Shown here piece by piece: positions 1-12,769 of a stretch of 64,000 nucleotides of DNA (its first letter is position 1; every line of letters begins with the position of its first letter). The translations under genes were made by a program, and so were the position numbers. Origin of the DNA: Streptomyces omiyaensis (GTDB lineage: Bacteria; Actinomycetota; Actinomycetes; Streptomycetales; Streptomycetaceae); contig NZ_BMVV01000010.1 in NCBI RefSeq assembly GCF_014650895.1, forward strand, positions 1 to 64,000, given 5' to 3'. The notes below the pieces were generated by a model, which saw only the letters and a program-made list of their open reading frames with translations, did not search any database and was not told the DNA's origin.

Positions 1-162
1 GGGGGGGGGGAGGAGGGGGAGGCACGCCCACCCCGGCCCCCCGGGTCGCCCCGGCCCGACCCCGCCCGGTCGCGCCCGACCCCGACCCGGCCCGGCCCCG
101 AACCCGGCCCGCCCCACGTCCCTCCCAGGCCCGCCCCCGGACCGGCCCCGCCCCGGGCTCCC
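1..162. other. C/G low-complexity intergenic DNA at window edge
   Basis: Almost pure G/C sequence starting with a run of ten G, followed by irregular repeats of the type CCCGGCCC/CCCGACC. It lies downstream of the first gene, so it may hold that gene's terminator, but no clean stem can be defined because almost any register self-pairs. I see no coding potential. Confidence 0.5.
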
Positions 163-1038
163 CTACGCCCCGTACACCGGCTGCGGCGGCTCCGCGAGGG
201 CGAGGAGTTTGCGGGCCGCCTCGCCCGCCTCCGCCGGGGTCCTGCGGTCGCCGCTGGACTCGCTGGGGCCGGGGCGCCAGCCCTCCATCACCGTCAGCCG
301 GCCGCCCTCCGCCTCGAAGACCCGGCCGGTGACGCCCGAGGAGCCGGCCGAGCCGAGCCAGACGACCAGCGGGGAGACGTCCTCGGGGAGGGCCTGGAGG
401 CCGTCGAAGACCTGCTCGGTCATCCGGGTGCGGGCGGCCGGGGCGATGGCGTTGACCTGGACGCCGTAGCGGGCGAGTTCGGCGGCGGCGACCAGGGTGA
501 GGCCCACGATGGCGGCCTTGGCCGCCGCGTAGTTGCCCTGGCCGACGCTGCCGAGGAGCCCCGCGCCCGAGGTCGTCTGCACCACCCGCGCCTCGGGCAC
601 GCGCCCCGCCTTCGCCTCTTCGCGCCAGTGCGCGGCGGCGTGCCGCAGCGGCAGGAAGTGGCCCTTGGCGTGGACGCGCATCACCGCGTCCCAGTCCTTC
701 TCGTCGAGGTTGACCAGCATCCGGTCGCGGAGGAAGCCGGCGTTGCAGACCAGGGTGTCGAGTCGGCCGAAGGCGTCGAGCGCGGTCGTGACCAGCGAGG
801 CGGCGCCCTCGGTGGAGGCGATGTCGCCGCCGTGGGCGACGGCCTCGCCGCCGGCCGCCCTGATCTCCTCGACGACGGCGGTGGCCGGGTTGTCCGGCCC
901 CGGCGTGCCGTCGAGGCCGACGCCCAGGTCGTTGACGACGACCCGGGCGCCCTCGGCGGCGAAGGCGAGGGCATGCGCCCGCCCGAGGCCGCGGCCCGCT
1001 CCGGTGACGACGACCACACGGTCCTCGCAGATCCCCAT
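163..1038 (-). CDS. Short-chain dehydrogenase/reductase, 3-hydroxyacyl-CoA dehydrogenase-like
   Basis: A 291-residue classical SDR, predicted to be an NAD(P)-dependent cytoplasmic oxidoreductase. The cofactor loop TGAGRGLG is at residues 12-19, NAG at 99-101, and the catalytic Ser157, Tyr170 and Lys174 (YxxxK) are all present. The N-terminal wording (MGIC then VVVVTGAGRGLGRAHA) recalls, from memory, the mycobacterial steroid-regulon dehydrogenase Rv3548c and the dehydrogenase half of multifunctional beta-oxidation enzymes, so a 3-hydroxyacyl-CoA substrate is likely. The ATG at 1038 follows a GGGGA ribosome-binding site. The gene runs away from a KstR2-type operator 145 bp upstream, and a KstR2-like regulator is encoded at 2221-2838. 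The family is certain; the substrate is inference. Confidence 0.85.
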   Translation of the reverse strand: MGICEDRVVVVTGAGRGLGRAHALAFAAEGARVVVNDLGVGLDGTPGPDNPATAVVEEIRAAGGEAVAHGGDIASTEGAASLVTTALDAFGRLDTLVCNAGFLRDRMLVNLDEKDWDAVMRVHAKGHFLPLRHAAAHWREEAKAGRVPEARVVQTTSGAGLLGSVGQGNYAAAKAAIVGLTLVAAAELARYGVQVNAIAPAARTRMTEQVFDGLQALPEDVSPLVVWLGSAGSSGVTGRVFEAEGGRLTVMEGWRPGPSESSGDRRTPAEAGEAARKLLALAEPPQPVYGA

Positions 1039-1182
1039 CTCGGTTCCCCTTCAAGGCTGTTCGGATGTCCCGCTGCTGCGCGGCGCAGGGCCGCCGCGGT
1101 GTGACGGCCGCTCCACGGAGGACGGGCGCACCCCTCCCCTACGGATCCCCCGGCTGCTACCTTCCTCCCCGGGAGGCCGCCT

Positions 1183-1196
1183 AACAAGCGTTTGGT
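1183..1196. promoter_or_regulatory. KstR2-type operator (candidate)
   Basis: The sequence AACAAGCGTTTGGT matches the published KstR2 consensus AnCAAGnnCTTGnT at every fixed position except one (T for C at position 9). It sits in the divergent region between the SDR gene (start 1038, minus) and the phosphatase gene (start 1266, plus). A KstR2-like repressor is encoded 1 kb away at 2221-2838. Either flanking gene could be controlled; the SDR is the more natural target by analogy with the mycobacterial regulon. Confidence 0.6.
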
Positions 1197-1265
1197 TGAC
1201 GGTAGCCGATGCGCTTCCGCGTGTCTCCACCCGCACCCCTTTCCCCCTCAGTAAGGGAGTCCGCC

Positions 1266-2159
1266 ATGTCTCTGTCGAGACGCGCACTGCTGAGCTCCGC
1301 CGGCGCCGCCGTCGCCGTCGGGGCGCTCGCCCCCTCCCCCGCCTCGGCCCGCCCCCGGACCGCGGACCCGATCCGGCAGATCGCGCTCCAGGGCGCGGTG
1401 AACGTCCGCGACCTGGGCGGTCGCCGCACCGTCGACGGCGGGCGGGTGCGCCACGGCCTCGTCTTCCGGGGCGATCACCTCGGCAAGCTGACCGACGCCG
1501 ACCTGGTCGTGCTCGGCGGGCTCGGACTGGCCCGCGCGGTCGACTTCCGGATCCCGCTGGAGGTCGCGTCGGACGGGGCCGACCGGCTGCCCGCCGGGGT
1601 GACCGCCGTCTCCCGGCCGATCACCGACGACGGCCTCTACGGGCGGTTGCAGGCCGCGATCGGCTCGCGCGACCCGGTGCGGCAGGAGCAGATGCTGGGC
1701 GGCGGCCGGGCGGCGGCCTTCATGTCGGGCGTGTACCGCACCTTCGTCACCGACGCGGCCAACCGCGAGGCCTTCGGACGGACCCTGCGCGAGCTCGCCG
1801 CGCCCGGCTCGGGGCCGGTGCTCCACCACTGCACCTCGGGCAAGGACCGCACCGGCTGGACGAGCTGGCTGGTCCTGCGGCTCGTCGGCGTGCCGGAACG
1901 CCTCGCCACCGAGGACTACCTGGCCTCCAACGCCTTCCGCGCCGCCCATGACGCCCGGGTCCGCGAGGGCCTCCGGCAGGCCGGCCTCATGCAGGACCCC
2001 GGCCTGATCGTGCCGCTCCAGGAGGTCCGCACGGAGTACCTGGACGCCGCCCTCGCCGAGGTCCGCGCCGGTTACGGCAGCCTGTACCGCTATGTGACGG
2101 CCGGCCTGGGCCTGGACCTGCGCACCCTGGCGGGTCTGCGGGAGCGGCTCGTCGGCTGA
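1266..2159 (+). CDS. Tat-exported tyrosine-protein phosphatase (Y_phosphatase3 family)
   Basis: A 297-residue protein predicted to dephosphorylate phosphotyrosine or phosphoinositide-like substrates outside the membrane. The N-terminus has a twin-arginine signal (SRRALL at residues 4-9, a hydrophobic stretch, then an Ala-x-Ala site near 26-28). The mature part begins with the family motif VNVRDLGG near 46-52 and carries the P-loop HCTSGKDRTG with nucleophile Cys189 and Arg195 (CX5R), so the enzyme looks active. The ATG at 1266 is preceded by AAGGGAG at a normal distance. An in-frame start at 1209 would put the Tat motif 20 residues inside the protein and is less likely. A KstR2-type operator lies 70-83 bp upstream. 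Confidence 0.88.
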   Translation: MSLSRRALLSSAGAAVAVGALAPSPASARPRTADPIRQIALQGAVNVRDLGGRRTVDGGRVRHGLVFRGDHLGKLTDADLVVLGGLGLARAVDFRIPLEVASDGADRLPAGVTAVSRPITDDGLYGRLQAAIGSRDPVRQEQMLGGGRAAAFMSGVYRTFVTDAANREAFGRTLRELAAPGSGPVLHHCTSGKDRTGWTSWLVLRLVGVPERLATEDYLASNAFRAAHDARVREGLRQAGLMQDPGLIVPLQEVRTEYLDAALAEVRAGYGSLYRYVTAGLGLDLRTLAGLRERLVG

Positions 2160-2220
2160 CGCGGGCGGGCGCGGCCCGTGCGGGGGCCGCGCCCGCCCGC
2201 GTACGACCGCGCCCGCCCGG

Positions 2221-2838
2221 TCAGGCGCGCACGGCGATGCCGTCGAGGACCATCGACAGGTACTGGCGGGCGATCTCCTCGGGACGGTGGTGCCCGCCCG
2301 GCCGGTACCAGGAGGCCGCGACCCAGACGGTGTCGCGGACGAAGCGGTAGGTGAGCCGGATGTCGAGGTCGGCGCGGAACACGCCGTCCGCCACCCCGCG
2401 CTCCAGGGTGCCGAGCCAGGCCTTCTCGAACCTGCGCTGCGAGTCCGCGAGGTACGCGAAGCGGGGCAGGTCGGTGAGGTGCCGGGACTCCTTCTGGTAG
2501 ATGGCGACGGCGGCGCGGTGCCGGTCGATCTCGCGGAAGGACTCCGTGACGAGCGCCTCGATGGTCTCCCGGGGGCCGAGACCGGCGGCCAGGACGGCGT
2601 CGTACCCCTCCCAGAGCTCGGCGAGGAAGGTGGAGAGGATCTCGTCGAGCATCGACTCCTTGGAGTCGAAGTGGTAGTAGAGGCTGCCGGCGAGCATGCC
2701 GGCGGCGTCCGCGATCTTGCGGACGGTGGTGGCGTTGTACCCCTGGGCGGCGAACACCTCGGCGGCGGTGTCGAGGAGTTCGCGGCGCCGCTCGGGCGCG
2801 GCGGCGTTCACCTGGTTCTTCTTCTTGGTCGCTGACAC
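2221..2838 (-). CDS. TetR-family repressor, KstR2-like
   Basis: A 205-residue one-domain TetR regulator. The helix-turn-helix covers about residues 38-60 (TTVRKIADAAGMLAGSLYYHF), preceded by a lysine-rich N-terminus. The ligand domain keeps several stretches I recall from mycobacterial KstR2 (Rv3557c): the QKE/R region near residue 115, the RFVRDTVW-type segment near 165-175 and WYRPGG near 178-183. KstR2 controls catabolism of the last steroid rings and propionyl side chains and responds to a ring-derived CoA thioester. The predicted operator at 1183-1196 fits this family. The gene has no obvious operator of its own, and the ligand is not known. Confidence 0.85.
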   Translation of the reverse strand: MSATKKKNQVNAAAPERRRELLDTAAEVFAAQGYNATTVRKIADAAGMLAGSLYYHFDSKESMLDEILSTFLAELWEGYDAVLAAGLGPRETIEALVTESFREIDRHRAAVAIYQKESRHLTDLPRFAYLADSQRRFEKAWLGTLERGVADGVFRADLDIRLTYRFVRDTVWVAASWYRPGGHHRPEEIARQYLSMVLDGIAVRA

Positions 2839-2968
2839 CCGCCCATTGTCGTCGCTCCGGGGGCGCCCGCCGCCGTACGGCCTCCGGGACGGGCCGTACG
2901 AGGACGAGGAGGGGCACGGGTACGGGGGGCGTACGGGTACGACGGGGAGGCGTACGGGTACGTGCGGC

Positions 2969-3496
2969 TCAGGCGTCCTCGCGCGGCGGGGCGTCGTCGT
3001 TGCCGCGCCGCAGCGTCCGGAGCGGGCGGCCCGGGCGCCAGGTGGTGAAGAGGAGCTCCTCGCCCTCGACCCGGATCCGCACGATCTCGCCGGGCTCCAC
3101 CCGGAAGACGTGGAAGGGCAGCGGCATCCCGACCTCGGCGGCGTACCACGCGGCCTCCGCGGGATCGGTGACCTCGACGGCCCGGCCGGAGATCCGGACG
3201 TCCCCGCCGCCCATGGACGTGCCGGCGCCGGGGTTGGCGAGGAGCGAGAGGCGCGGGTCGCGCCGCAGGTCGAGCGCCTTGCGCGAGTTCGGCATCATGC
3301 CGAGCCGCAGGTCGCCGCCCCGGAAGTCCGCCTCGATGCCGCTGAGCCGGGGCGAACCGTCCGCGCGGAGGGTGGCGAGGGCGTGGTGGGTGTACTGCCC
3401 GAAGCGCTCCCGCACGGTGGCGGCCAGCGCGGGCTCGGCGGCCGCGAAGGCGGGCCAGGTGGTGGTTCCGGTGTCTCGCATGCGTCCAGGAGACAC
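2969..3496 (-). CDS. Pyridoxamine 5'-phosphate oxidase-like FMN/F420-binding protein
   Basis: A 175-residue split-barrel flavoprotein-like protein of the PPOX superfamily. The central part (ATLRADGSPRLSGIEADF, about residues 41-58, then GMMPNSRKALDLRRDPRLSLLANP, about 66-89) is the typical barrel strand plus the Lys-Asp-Leu-Arg-Arg-Asp segment of actinobacterial PPOX proteins. Many of these bind F420 or FMN and reduce small molecules. The GTG at 3496 and an ATG at 3481 are both possible starts and neither has a convincing ribosome-binding site. The gene stands alone between the TetR gene and a VOC gene on the same strand. The substrate cannot be inferred. Confidence 0.75.
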   Translation of the reverse strand: MSPGRMRDTGTTTWPAFAAAEPALAATVRERFGQYTHHALATLRADGSPRLSGIEADFRGGDLRLGMMPNSRKALDLRRDPRLSLLANPGAGTSMGGGDVRISGRAVEVTDPAEAAWYAAEVGMPLPFHVFRVEPGEIVRIRVEGEELLFTTWRPGRPLRTLRRGNDDAPPREDA

Positions 3497-3544
3497 CGGA
3501 TACCCGACACCTACTGTCCGGATTGCTCCGGGCGGCCGGAAGGC

Positions 3545-3922
3545 CTACGCGGCGGCCCGCTCCGCCGCGCTCCGCTCCACGCAGAACTCGTTCCCCTCCG
3601 GGTCGGCCAGCGTCGCCCAGCCGGTGCCGTCCGGGTTGCGGTGGTCGCCGACGAGGGTCGCGCCGAGGGCGAGCAGCCGCTCGACCTCCTCGTCCCGGGT
3701 GCGGTCCTGCGGCTGGACGTCGAGGTGGACGCGGTTCTTGACCGTCTTCGGCTCCGGGACCCGGATGAAGAGGAGACCGGCGCCCCCGGACTCGACGAGG
3801 GCCTCGGGGTCGCCGGGCCGGTCGTCGTCGGAGACCTTGGCGTCGAGCACCTCCGCCCAGAAGCGGGCGAGGGCGTAGGCGTCGGCGCAGTCGATGGTCA
3901 CGTGGCGTACGAGAGAGCTCAT
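3545..3922 (-). CDS. VOC superfamily (glyoxalase/bleomycin-resistance-like) protein
   Basis: A 125-residue single VOC module. It begins with MSSLVRHVTIDCADAYALARFW, the first beta-alpha unit, has a His in NRVHLDVQ that could bind metal, and closes with ATLADPEGNEFCV, the usual last strand ending in a metal-binding-type Glu. The ATG at 3922 is the natural start; the open frame extends upstream without family similarity. Such proteins are often annotated as glyoxalases without evidence. This one could be a lyase, dioxygenase or binding protein. It is not part of an obvious operon. Confidence 0.8.
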   Translation of the reverse strand: MSSLVRHVTIDCADAYALARFWAEVLDAKVSDDDRPGDPEALVESGGAGLLFIRVPEPKTVKNRVHLDVQPQDRTRDEEVERLLALGATLVGDHRNPDGTGWATLADPEGNEFCVERSAAERAAA

Positions 3923-3975
3923 GCGCCCATGATCCCCCCGGAGCCCGCGCCCGTCACCGGCGTTTCCACGGCCCG

Positions 3976-4695
3976 TCAGGAGCGGACGATGCCCTGGGCT
4001 CGGGCGGCGTCCAGCCAGCGGGGGAACTCGGCGACCAGCCGGTCGTACAGCTCGCCGTCCGCGACCCGGCCGGGCTCCCTCCCGGCATGGAAGAAGCCGG
4101 AGTTGTCGACGCAACGGCGCTCGGGGACGGCGAGTTCGTCGAGCCGGCGCAGGAAGTCGAACTGCTTGCTGCCGGGGTCGCCGAAGCCGACGAACTGCCA
4201 GAAGATCGGCAGCCGGGCCGCCTTGCAGACGTACCGCTCGGCGGCGAGCCGGTTGATGGGGCCGCCGTCGGTCTGGAAGACGACGAGGGCGGGCGCGGTG
4301 GCCCCGCTGTCGAGGTAGTGGTCGATGACCGCGTCCATGGCGAGGTGGTAGCTGGTCTTGCCCATGTGGCCGAGTCCGGCGACGATCCGCTCCACCCGCC
4401 CCTGGTGGTCGTCGAGGCGGATCTCGGTCTCGGCGTCGACGTCGGTGGAGAAGAAGACGACCGGCACCCGCCCGTCGTCGTCGAGCTGGGCGGAGAGCCC
4501 GAGGACCCGGTCGGCGAGCGCCTGGACGCTGCCGTCGTTGTAGTAGGGCTTCATCGAGCCGGAGTAGTCGACCACCAGGTAGACGGCGACGCGCTGCCCG
4601 TCGACGCCGTGCCGGCGCAGCGACTCCCCCGCCGACTTGTACAGACCGACCAGCGCGGGCGCGGTCTCCTCCACCTTGCGCAGGCTCAGTGCCAT
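3976..4695 (-). CDS. von Willebrand factor A (TerF-like) domain protein
   Basis: A 239-residue soluble protein that is essentially one vWA domain. The MIDAS metal site is visible as DYSGSM near residues 43-48, with a second site at GKTSYH near 112-117 and the acidic FQTDGG near 140-145. The pattern VYLVVDYSGSMKPYYNDGSVQALADRVLGL is that of the tellurium-resistance/stress-associated TerF-type vWA group, which is thought to scaffold cytoplasmic complexes. Its ATG lies one nucleotide past the TGA of the preceding gene (4697-5203), so the two are almost certainly translationally coupled. Confidence 0.85.
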   Translation of the reverse strand: MALSLRKVEETAPALVGLYKSAGESLRRHGVDGQRVAVYLVVDYSGSMKPYYNDGSVQALADRVLGLSAQLDDDGRVPVVFFSTDVDAETEIRLDDHQGRVERIVAGLGHMGKTSYHLAMDAVIDHYLDSGATAPALVVFQTDGGPINRLAAERYVCKAARLPIFWQFVGFGDPGSKQFDFLRRLDELAVPERRCVDNSGFFHAGREPGRVADGELYDRLVAEFPRWLDAARAQGIVRS

Positions 4696-4696
4696 C

Positions 4697-5203
4697 TCAG
4701 CGCTCCCCCTCGGCTCTCTCGATGTCCGCGAGCACGGCGTCGGCCGGGTCGCGTTCGGCGGCGTGGTACCGCTCGGCCCGGGTGAGGGTGAGCAGCGGGT
4801 GCGCCCACGTCTCGTCGGCCCCGGCCGCGTCGGCGGCGGCGCGGCGGCGCGGGGTCTCGGCGTGGATCCGGCTGAGGGACGGGCTCCCGTGGAAGAGCCC
4901 GGGCGAGCGGTCCGCCCGCTTCTCGCAGTCGTAGCCGGACGGCTCCCGCCCGAAGGAGGGCGGTCCGAGCACGGCCCGGCTCGTCGCGGGAATCCCCGGC
5001 ACGGCTCCGTCGTCCACCCCGTCCACCACGGACCGCAGTCTACGGCCCTTCCCCTCCCCGGCCTTCCCGATCCGGGTGACGGCCCGCACCACCAGGATCC
5101 GGGCCGGCCACGGCGTCGGCGAGGTGACGTGCCCGGTCCAGAGGGACACGGTCCCCCGGGAGGCCTGTCCGGAGGCGATCCGCCGGTGGTGCGAGCGGGT
5201 CAC
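4697..5203 (-). CDS. Hypothetical protein coupled to the vWA gene
   Basis: A 168-residue protein that I do not recognise. It has no membrane segment or signal peptide. The N-terminal half is basic and the C-terminal third (RRRAAADAAGADETWAHPLLTLTRAERYHAAERDPADAVLADIERAEGE) is acidic and probably helical. It starts at GTG 5203, with GGAAG about 8 nt upstream, and ends one base before the vWA start, which supports a real coupled gene. A partner or chaperone of the vWA protein is possible, but nothing in the sequence proves it. The N-terminal boundary is uncertain. Confidence 0.55.
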   Translation of the reverse strand: MTRSHHRRIASGQASRGTVSLWTGHVTSPTPWPARILVVRAVTRIGKAGEGKGRRLRSVVDGVDDGAVPGIPATSRAVLGPPSFGREPSGYDCEKRADRSPGLFHGSPSLSRIHAETPRRRAAADAAGADETWAHPLLTLTRAERYHAAERDPADAVLADIERAEGER

Positions 5204-5255
5204 CCGCGCTTCCGCGGGAAAGGCGCGGGCGCGCGGGGATGCGCGGGGAACGCGC

Positions 5256-5305
5256 AGCGACGCCCGCCCCCTGAGTCCTCGGTCGGGGACGGGGCGGGCG
5301 TCGCT
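5256..5305 (-). terminator. Factor-independent-type hairpin after gltD
   Basis: Perfect 15-bp GC stem (5256-5270 paired with 5291-5305, arm AGCGACGCCCGCCCC) with a 20-nt loop and no U-tract. It lies 40 bp past the gltD stop. Confidence 0.8.
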
Positions 5306-5344
5306 CAGTTCCGCACGTCGTTGTACGGGACATCCAGGGGCGCG

Positions 5345-6797
5345 TCAGACCAGCAGGGAGCGGTCCGTCGGGCGGATCGGGGCCGGCAGGGAGCTGGCGC
5401 CGGTGAGGTAGCGGTCGACGCCGCGGGCGGCCGAGCGGCCCTCGGCGATGGCCCAGACGATCAGCGACTGGCCGCGGCCGGCGTCGCCGGCGACGTAGAC
5501 GCCGTCGACGTTGGTGGCGAAGTCCGCGTCGCGGGCGATGTTGCCCCGCTCGTCGAGGTCGACGCCGAACTGGGAGACCAGGCCGTTGGCGACGTCCGTG
5601 CCGGTGAAGCCCATGGCGAGGGTGACCAGCTGCGCGGGGATCTTCCGCTCGGTGCCCGGCTTCTGGGTCAGCTTGCCGTCGACGAACTCGACCTCGACGA
5701 GGTGGAGGAACTGGACGTTGCCGTCCTCGTCGCCCTCGAAGTGGGTGGTGGAGACGGAGTAGACCCGCTCGCCGCCCTCCTCGTGCGCCGAGGTGACCTT
5801 GTAGAGCATGGGGAAGGTCGGCCAGGGCTGGTTGGCGTTCCGGTCCTCGCCCGGTCGGGGCATGATCTCCAGCTGGGTGACGGAGGCCGCGCCCTGGCGG
5901 TGGGCGGTGCCGACGCAGTCGGCGCCGGTGTCGCCGCCGCCGATGACGACGACGTGCTTGCCCTCGGCGGTGATCGGCGCGGCCACGAAGTCGCCCTCGA
6001 CGACCTTGTTGGCGAGCGGCAGGTACTCCATCGCCTGGTGGATGCCGGCCAGCTCGCGGCCGGGCACCGGCAGGTCGCGGGCGGTGGTGGCGCCTGCGGC
6101 GACCACGACCGCGTCGAACCGCTTGCGCAGGTCGGTGGCGGTGATGTCGCGGCCGACCTCGACGCCGGTGCGGAACTTGGTGCCCTCCGCGCGCATCTGC
6201 TCGATGCGGCGGTTGATGTGGCGCTTCTCCATCTTGAACTCGGGGATGCCGTAGCGCAGCAGGCCGCCGATGCGGTCGGCGCGCTCGTACACGACCACGG
6301 TGTGGCCGGCCCGGGTCAGCTGCTGGGCGGCGGCGAGACCGGCCGGACCGGAGCCGATGACGGCGACGGTCTTGCCGGAGAGGCGGTCCGGGGCCTGCGG
6401 CTTGACGTCGTTGGCGTCCCACGCCTTGTCGATGATGGAGACTTCGACGTTCTTGATGGTGACGGCCGGCTGGTTGATGCCGAGCACGCACGCCGACTCG
6501 CACGGCGCCGGGCACAGGCGGCCGGTGAACTCCGGGAAGTTGTTGGTGGCGTGCAGGCGCTCCTGCGCCGCCGACCAGTCCTCGCGGTAGGCGTAGTCGT
6601 TCCACTCGGGGATGAGGTTCCCGAGCGGGCAGCCGTTGTGACAGAACGGGATGCCGCAGTCCATGCAGCGGCCGGCCTGCTTGCTGATGATCGGCAGCAG
6701 GGAGCCGGGGACGTAGACCTCGTTCCAGTCGCGGACGCGCTCCGCGACGGGGCGGGTCTCGGCGACCTCGCGGCCGGTGGTGAGGAAGCCCTTCGGG

Positions 6798-6805
<8 letters not shown>
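5345..6805 (-). CDS. gltD: Glutamate synthase small subunit (NADPH-dependent)
   Basis: A 486-residue beta subunit of NADPH-glutamate synthase. It takes electrons from NADPH through FAD and iron-sulfur clusters to the large subunit for ammonia assimilation. The N-terminal cluster-binding cysteines are C47, C50, C55 and C59 (CMDC...CHNGC). The FAD loop GSGPAG is near residue 151 and the NADPH loop GGGDTGAD is near 285-292. Full length. Its ATG overlaps the gltB stop by 8 bp (ATGGCTGA), so the subunits are translationally coupled. A strong hairpin follows the gene. Confidence 0.97.
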
Positions 6806-11369
<4,564 letters not shown>

Positions 11370-11432
11370 CGGCTCTCCCGTCGTCGTCGTGGCATATGCA
11401 GATGCCGAGGGACGACGTTGGCCCTCCGCGAA

Positions 11433-11448
11433 ATTTCGTGCAGGTTAC
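11433..11448 (-). promoter_or_regulatory. GlnR-like box proximal to gltB
   Basis: On the minus strand the site reads GTAAC, six bases, GAAAT. The streptomycete GlnR a/b-box consensus is gTnAC-n6-GaAAC, so nine of ten positions agree. It ends 64 bp upstream of the gltB start and overlaps a possible -10. Confidence 0.45.
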
Positions 11449-11650
11449 ATGATGGCGGGCTTCTCGCCTAGCGGATAGCTCGTTCCAGCATGCGGACACC
11501 TCCGACACGGAGCGGTGGTGTGCGTTCACCTGTTCTTCCTGGGTGCGGCGGCAGTGACTGCTCCGTGACTGCTCCGCGGGGGACGGGACCGGACCGGTCC
11601 GCCTCTGGAGGGCTTCATTGCCCAGCGACGCTTCTGCCTCTTTCCCGTTG

Positions 11651-11688
11651 GTCACGGGTTCGAAACCGCCGGGTAACCGGCTACATAT
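11651..11688 (+). promoter_or_regulatory. GlnR-like box distal to gltB
   Basis: On the plus strand: GTCAC-n6-GAAAC-n6-GTAAC-n6-CATAT. This is a perfect a1-b1-a2 arrangement of the GlnR consensus, with only the fourth element degenerate. It lies about 280 bp upstream of the gltB start, beyond the proximal box. Confidence 0.55.
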
Positions 11689-11890
11689 GTGGCGTCCTGC
11701 ATAGTGTCTCATCGCCGCGAGGATTCCGAGCAGGGATATTCGTCACAGCGAGAATGCGGCCTTCAGACCGAAAAGTCACCCCGAAAAGCCCGGAAGATCC
11801 CCCCTGGGATCCTCGCGGGCTTCTGCGGTGGTGCGGATTCCGTCCCCCGGCCACGCGGGGGGACGGGCGGCCGGCACCCCGGCCGGACGG

Positions 11891-12619
11891 CTAGAGCGCG
11901 GCCCCGAAGAGCATGCCGAGGCCGTACGTGACGGCCGCGGCGGCACCGCCGAGGACCAGCTGGCGCAGGCCGCTGAAGAGCCAGCCGCGCGCGGTGACCC
12001 GGGCGACCAGCGCGCCGCAGGCGAAGAGGCCGAGGAGGGCGAGCAGCACGGCCGGCCAGAGCGCGGTCGCGCCGAGCAGGTACGGCAGGACGGGCAGCAG
12101 CGCACCCAGGGCGAAGGAGCCGAAGGACGAGACGGCGGCGACCATCGGCGACGGCAGGTCGTCGGGGTCGATGCCCAGCTCCTCGCGGGCGTGGATCTCC
12201 AGCGCCCGCTCGGGGTCCTTCGACAGCTGCATGGCGACCTCGCGGGCGAGCGCGGGCTCGACGCCCCGGGAGACGTAGAGGGCCGCGAGCTCCTCCATCT
12301 CGTCGATCGGGTGCTTGCGCAACTGACGGCGCTCCACGTCCAGTTCCGCCTGGACGAGCTCGCGCTGCGAGGCGACCGAGGTGTACTCGCCGGCCGCCAT
12401 GGAGAAGGCGCCGGCCGCGAGGCCGGCGAGGCCGGTGACGACGACCGTCTGCGAGGAGACCGCGCCGCCGGCCACGCCGGTCATGAGGGCCAGGTTGGAG
12501 ACGAGTCCGTCCATCGCGCCGAAGACCGCCGGGCGCAGCCAACCACCGTTCACGTCACGGTGGGTGTGGTTGTCGCGGTGGGCCTCGTGCAGTGGTGCCT
12601 GGGCTTCGATGATGGACAT
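11891..12619 (-). CDS. VIT1/CCC1-family membrane transporter (Fe2+/Mn2+)
   Basis: A 242-residue membrane protein of the vacuolar iron transporter family, which moves Fe2+ or Mn2+ out of the cytosol. After a His-rich N-terminus (residues about 10-22), TM1 carries the family motif FGAMDGLVSNLALMTGV. TM2 is followed by AAGEYTSVASQRELVQAE, and the long cytoplasmic metal-binding loop rich in Glu (ELDVERRQLRKHPIDEMEELAALY) leads to three further hydrophobic segments. The ATG at 12619 has GGGGAGA upstream. It diverges from the ADP-ribosylglycohydrolase operon and shares its 277-bp control region. Whether iron or manganese is carried cannot be told. Confidence 0.88.
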   Translation of the reverse strand: MSIIEAQAPLHEAHRDNHTHRDVNGGWLRPAVFGAMDGLVSNLALMTGVAGGAVSSQTVVVTGLAGLAAGAFSMAAGEYTSVASQRELVQAELDVERRQLRKHPIDEMEELAALYVSRGVEPALAREVAMQLSKDPERALEIHAREELGIDPDDLPSPMVAAVSSFGSFALGALLPVLPYLLGATALWPAVLLALLGLFACGALVARVTARGWLFSGLRQLVLGGAAAAVTYGLGMLFGAAL

Positions 12620-12718
12620 GGCTCTCCCCTCGTTCCGGCGGGCCGGGTCGCACCCGCCGCTCCCGACACCCTCGAAAATACGCGCGATGTAAGGGTCTCG
12701 CCAGCAAGGCAGGCCGTA

Positions 12719-12737
12719 CTTAGTAAGGCCCGCCTCA
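12719..12737. promoter_or_regulatory. Weak DmdR/IdeR-like iron box (candidate)
   Basis: The 19-mer beginning CTTAGTAAGGC and ending CCGCCTCA agrees with the actinobacterial iron-box consensus TWAGGTWAGSCTWACCTWA at 12 of 19 positions. It lies 100 bp upstream of the VIT1-type gene. The match is weak by itself; the function of the adjacent gene is what makes it worth listing. Confidence 0.25.
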
Positions 12738-12769
12738 GTGTGGCGAGCCTTCCTTGACGCCCCGTCAGT

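Larger units (their letters stand above)
11370..11890. other. Long gltB leader/upstream region
   Basis: 521 bp without a credible gene. On the minus strand it contains two GlnR-like boxes (listed separately), a tandem GGAGCAGTCAC repeat around 11549-11572 and a possible -10 TAACCT near 11442-11447 overlapping the proximal box. The rest is unexplained and could be an untranslated leader. Confidence 0.5.

Noticed and set aside
2839..2968. A second KstR2-type operator before the TetR gene (autoregulation)
   Set aside because: No stretch in this spacer resembles AnCAAGnnCTTGnT.
11656..11676. tRNA T-loop-like string GTTCGAAAC suggesting a tRNA remnant or attachment site
   Set aside because: The flanks cannot form a 5-bp T-stem and no other tRNA arm is present. 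The GlnR consensus explains the bases better.
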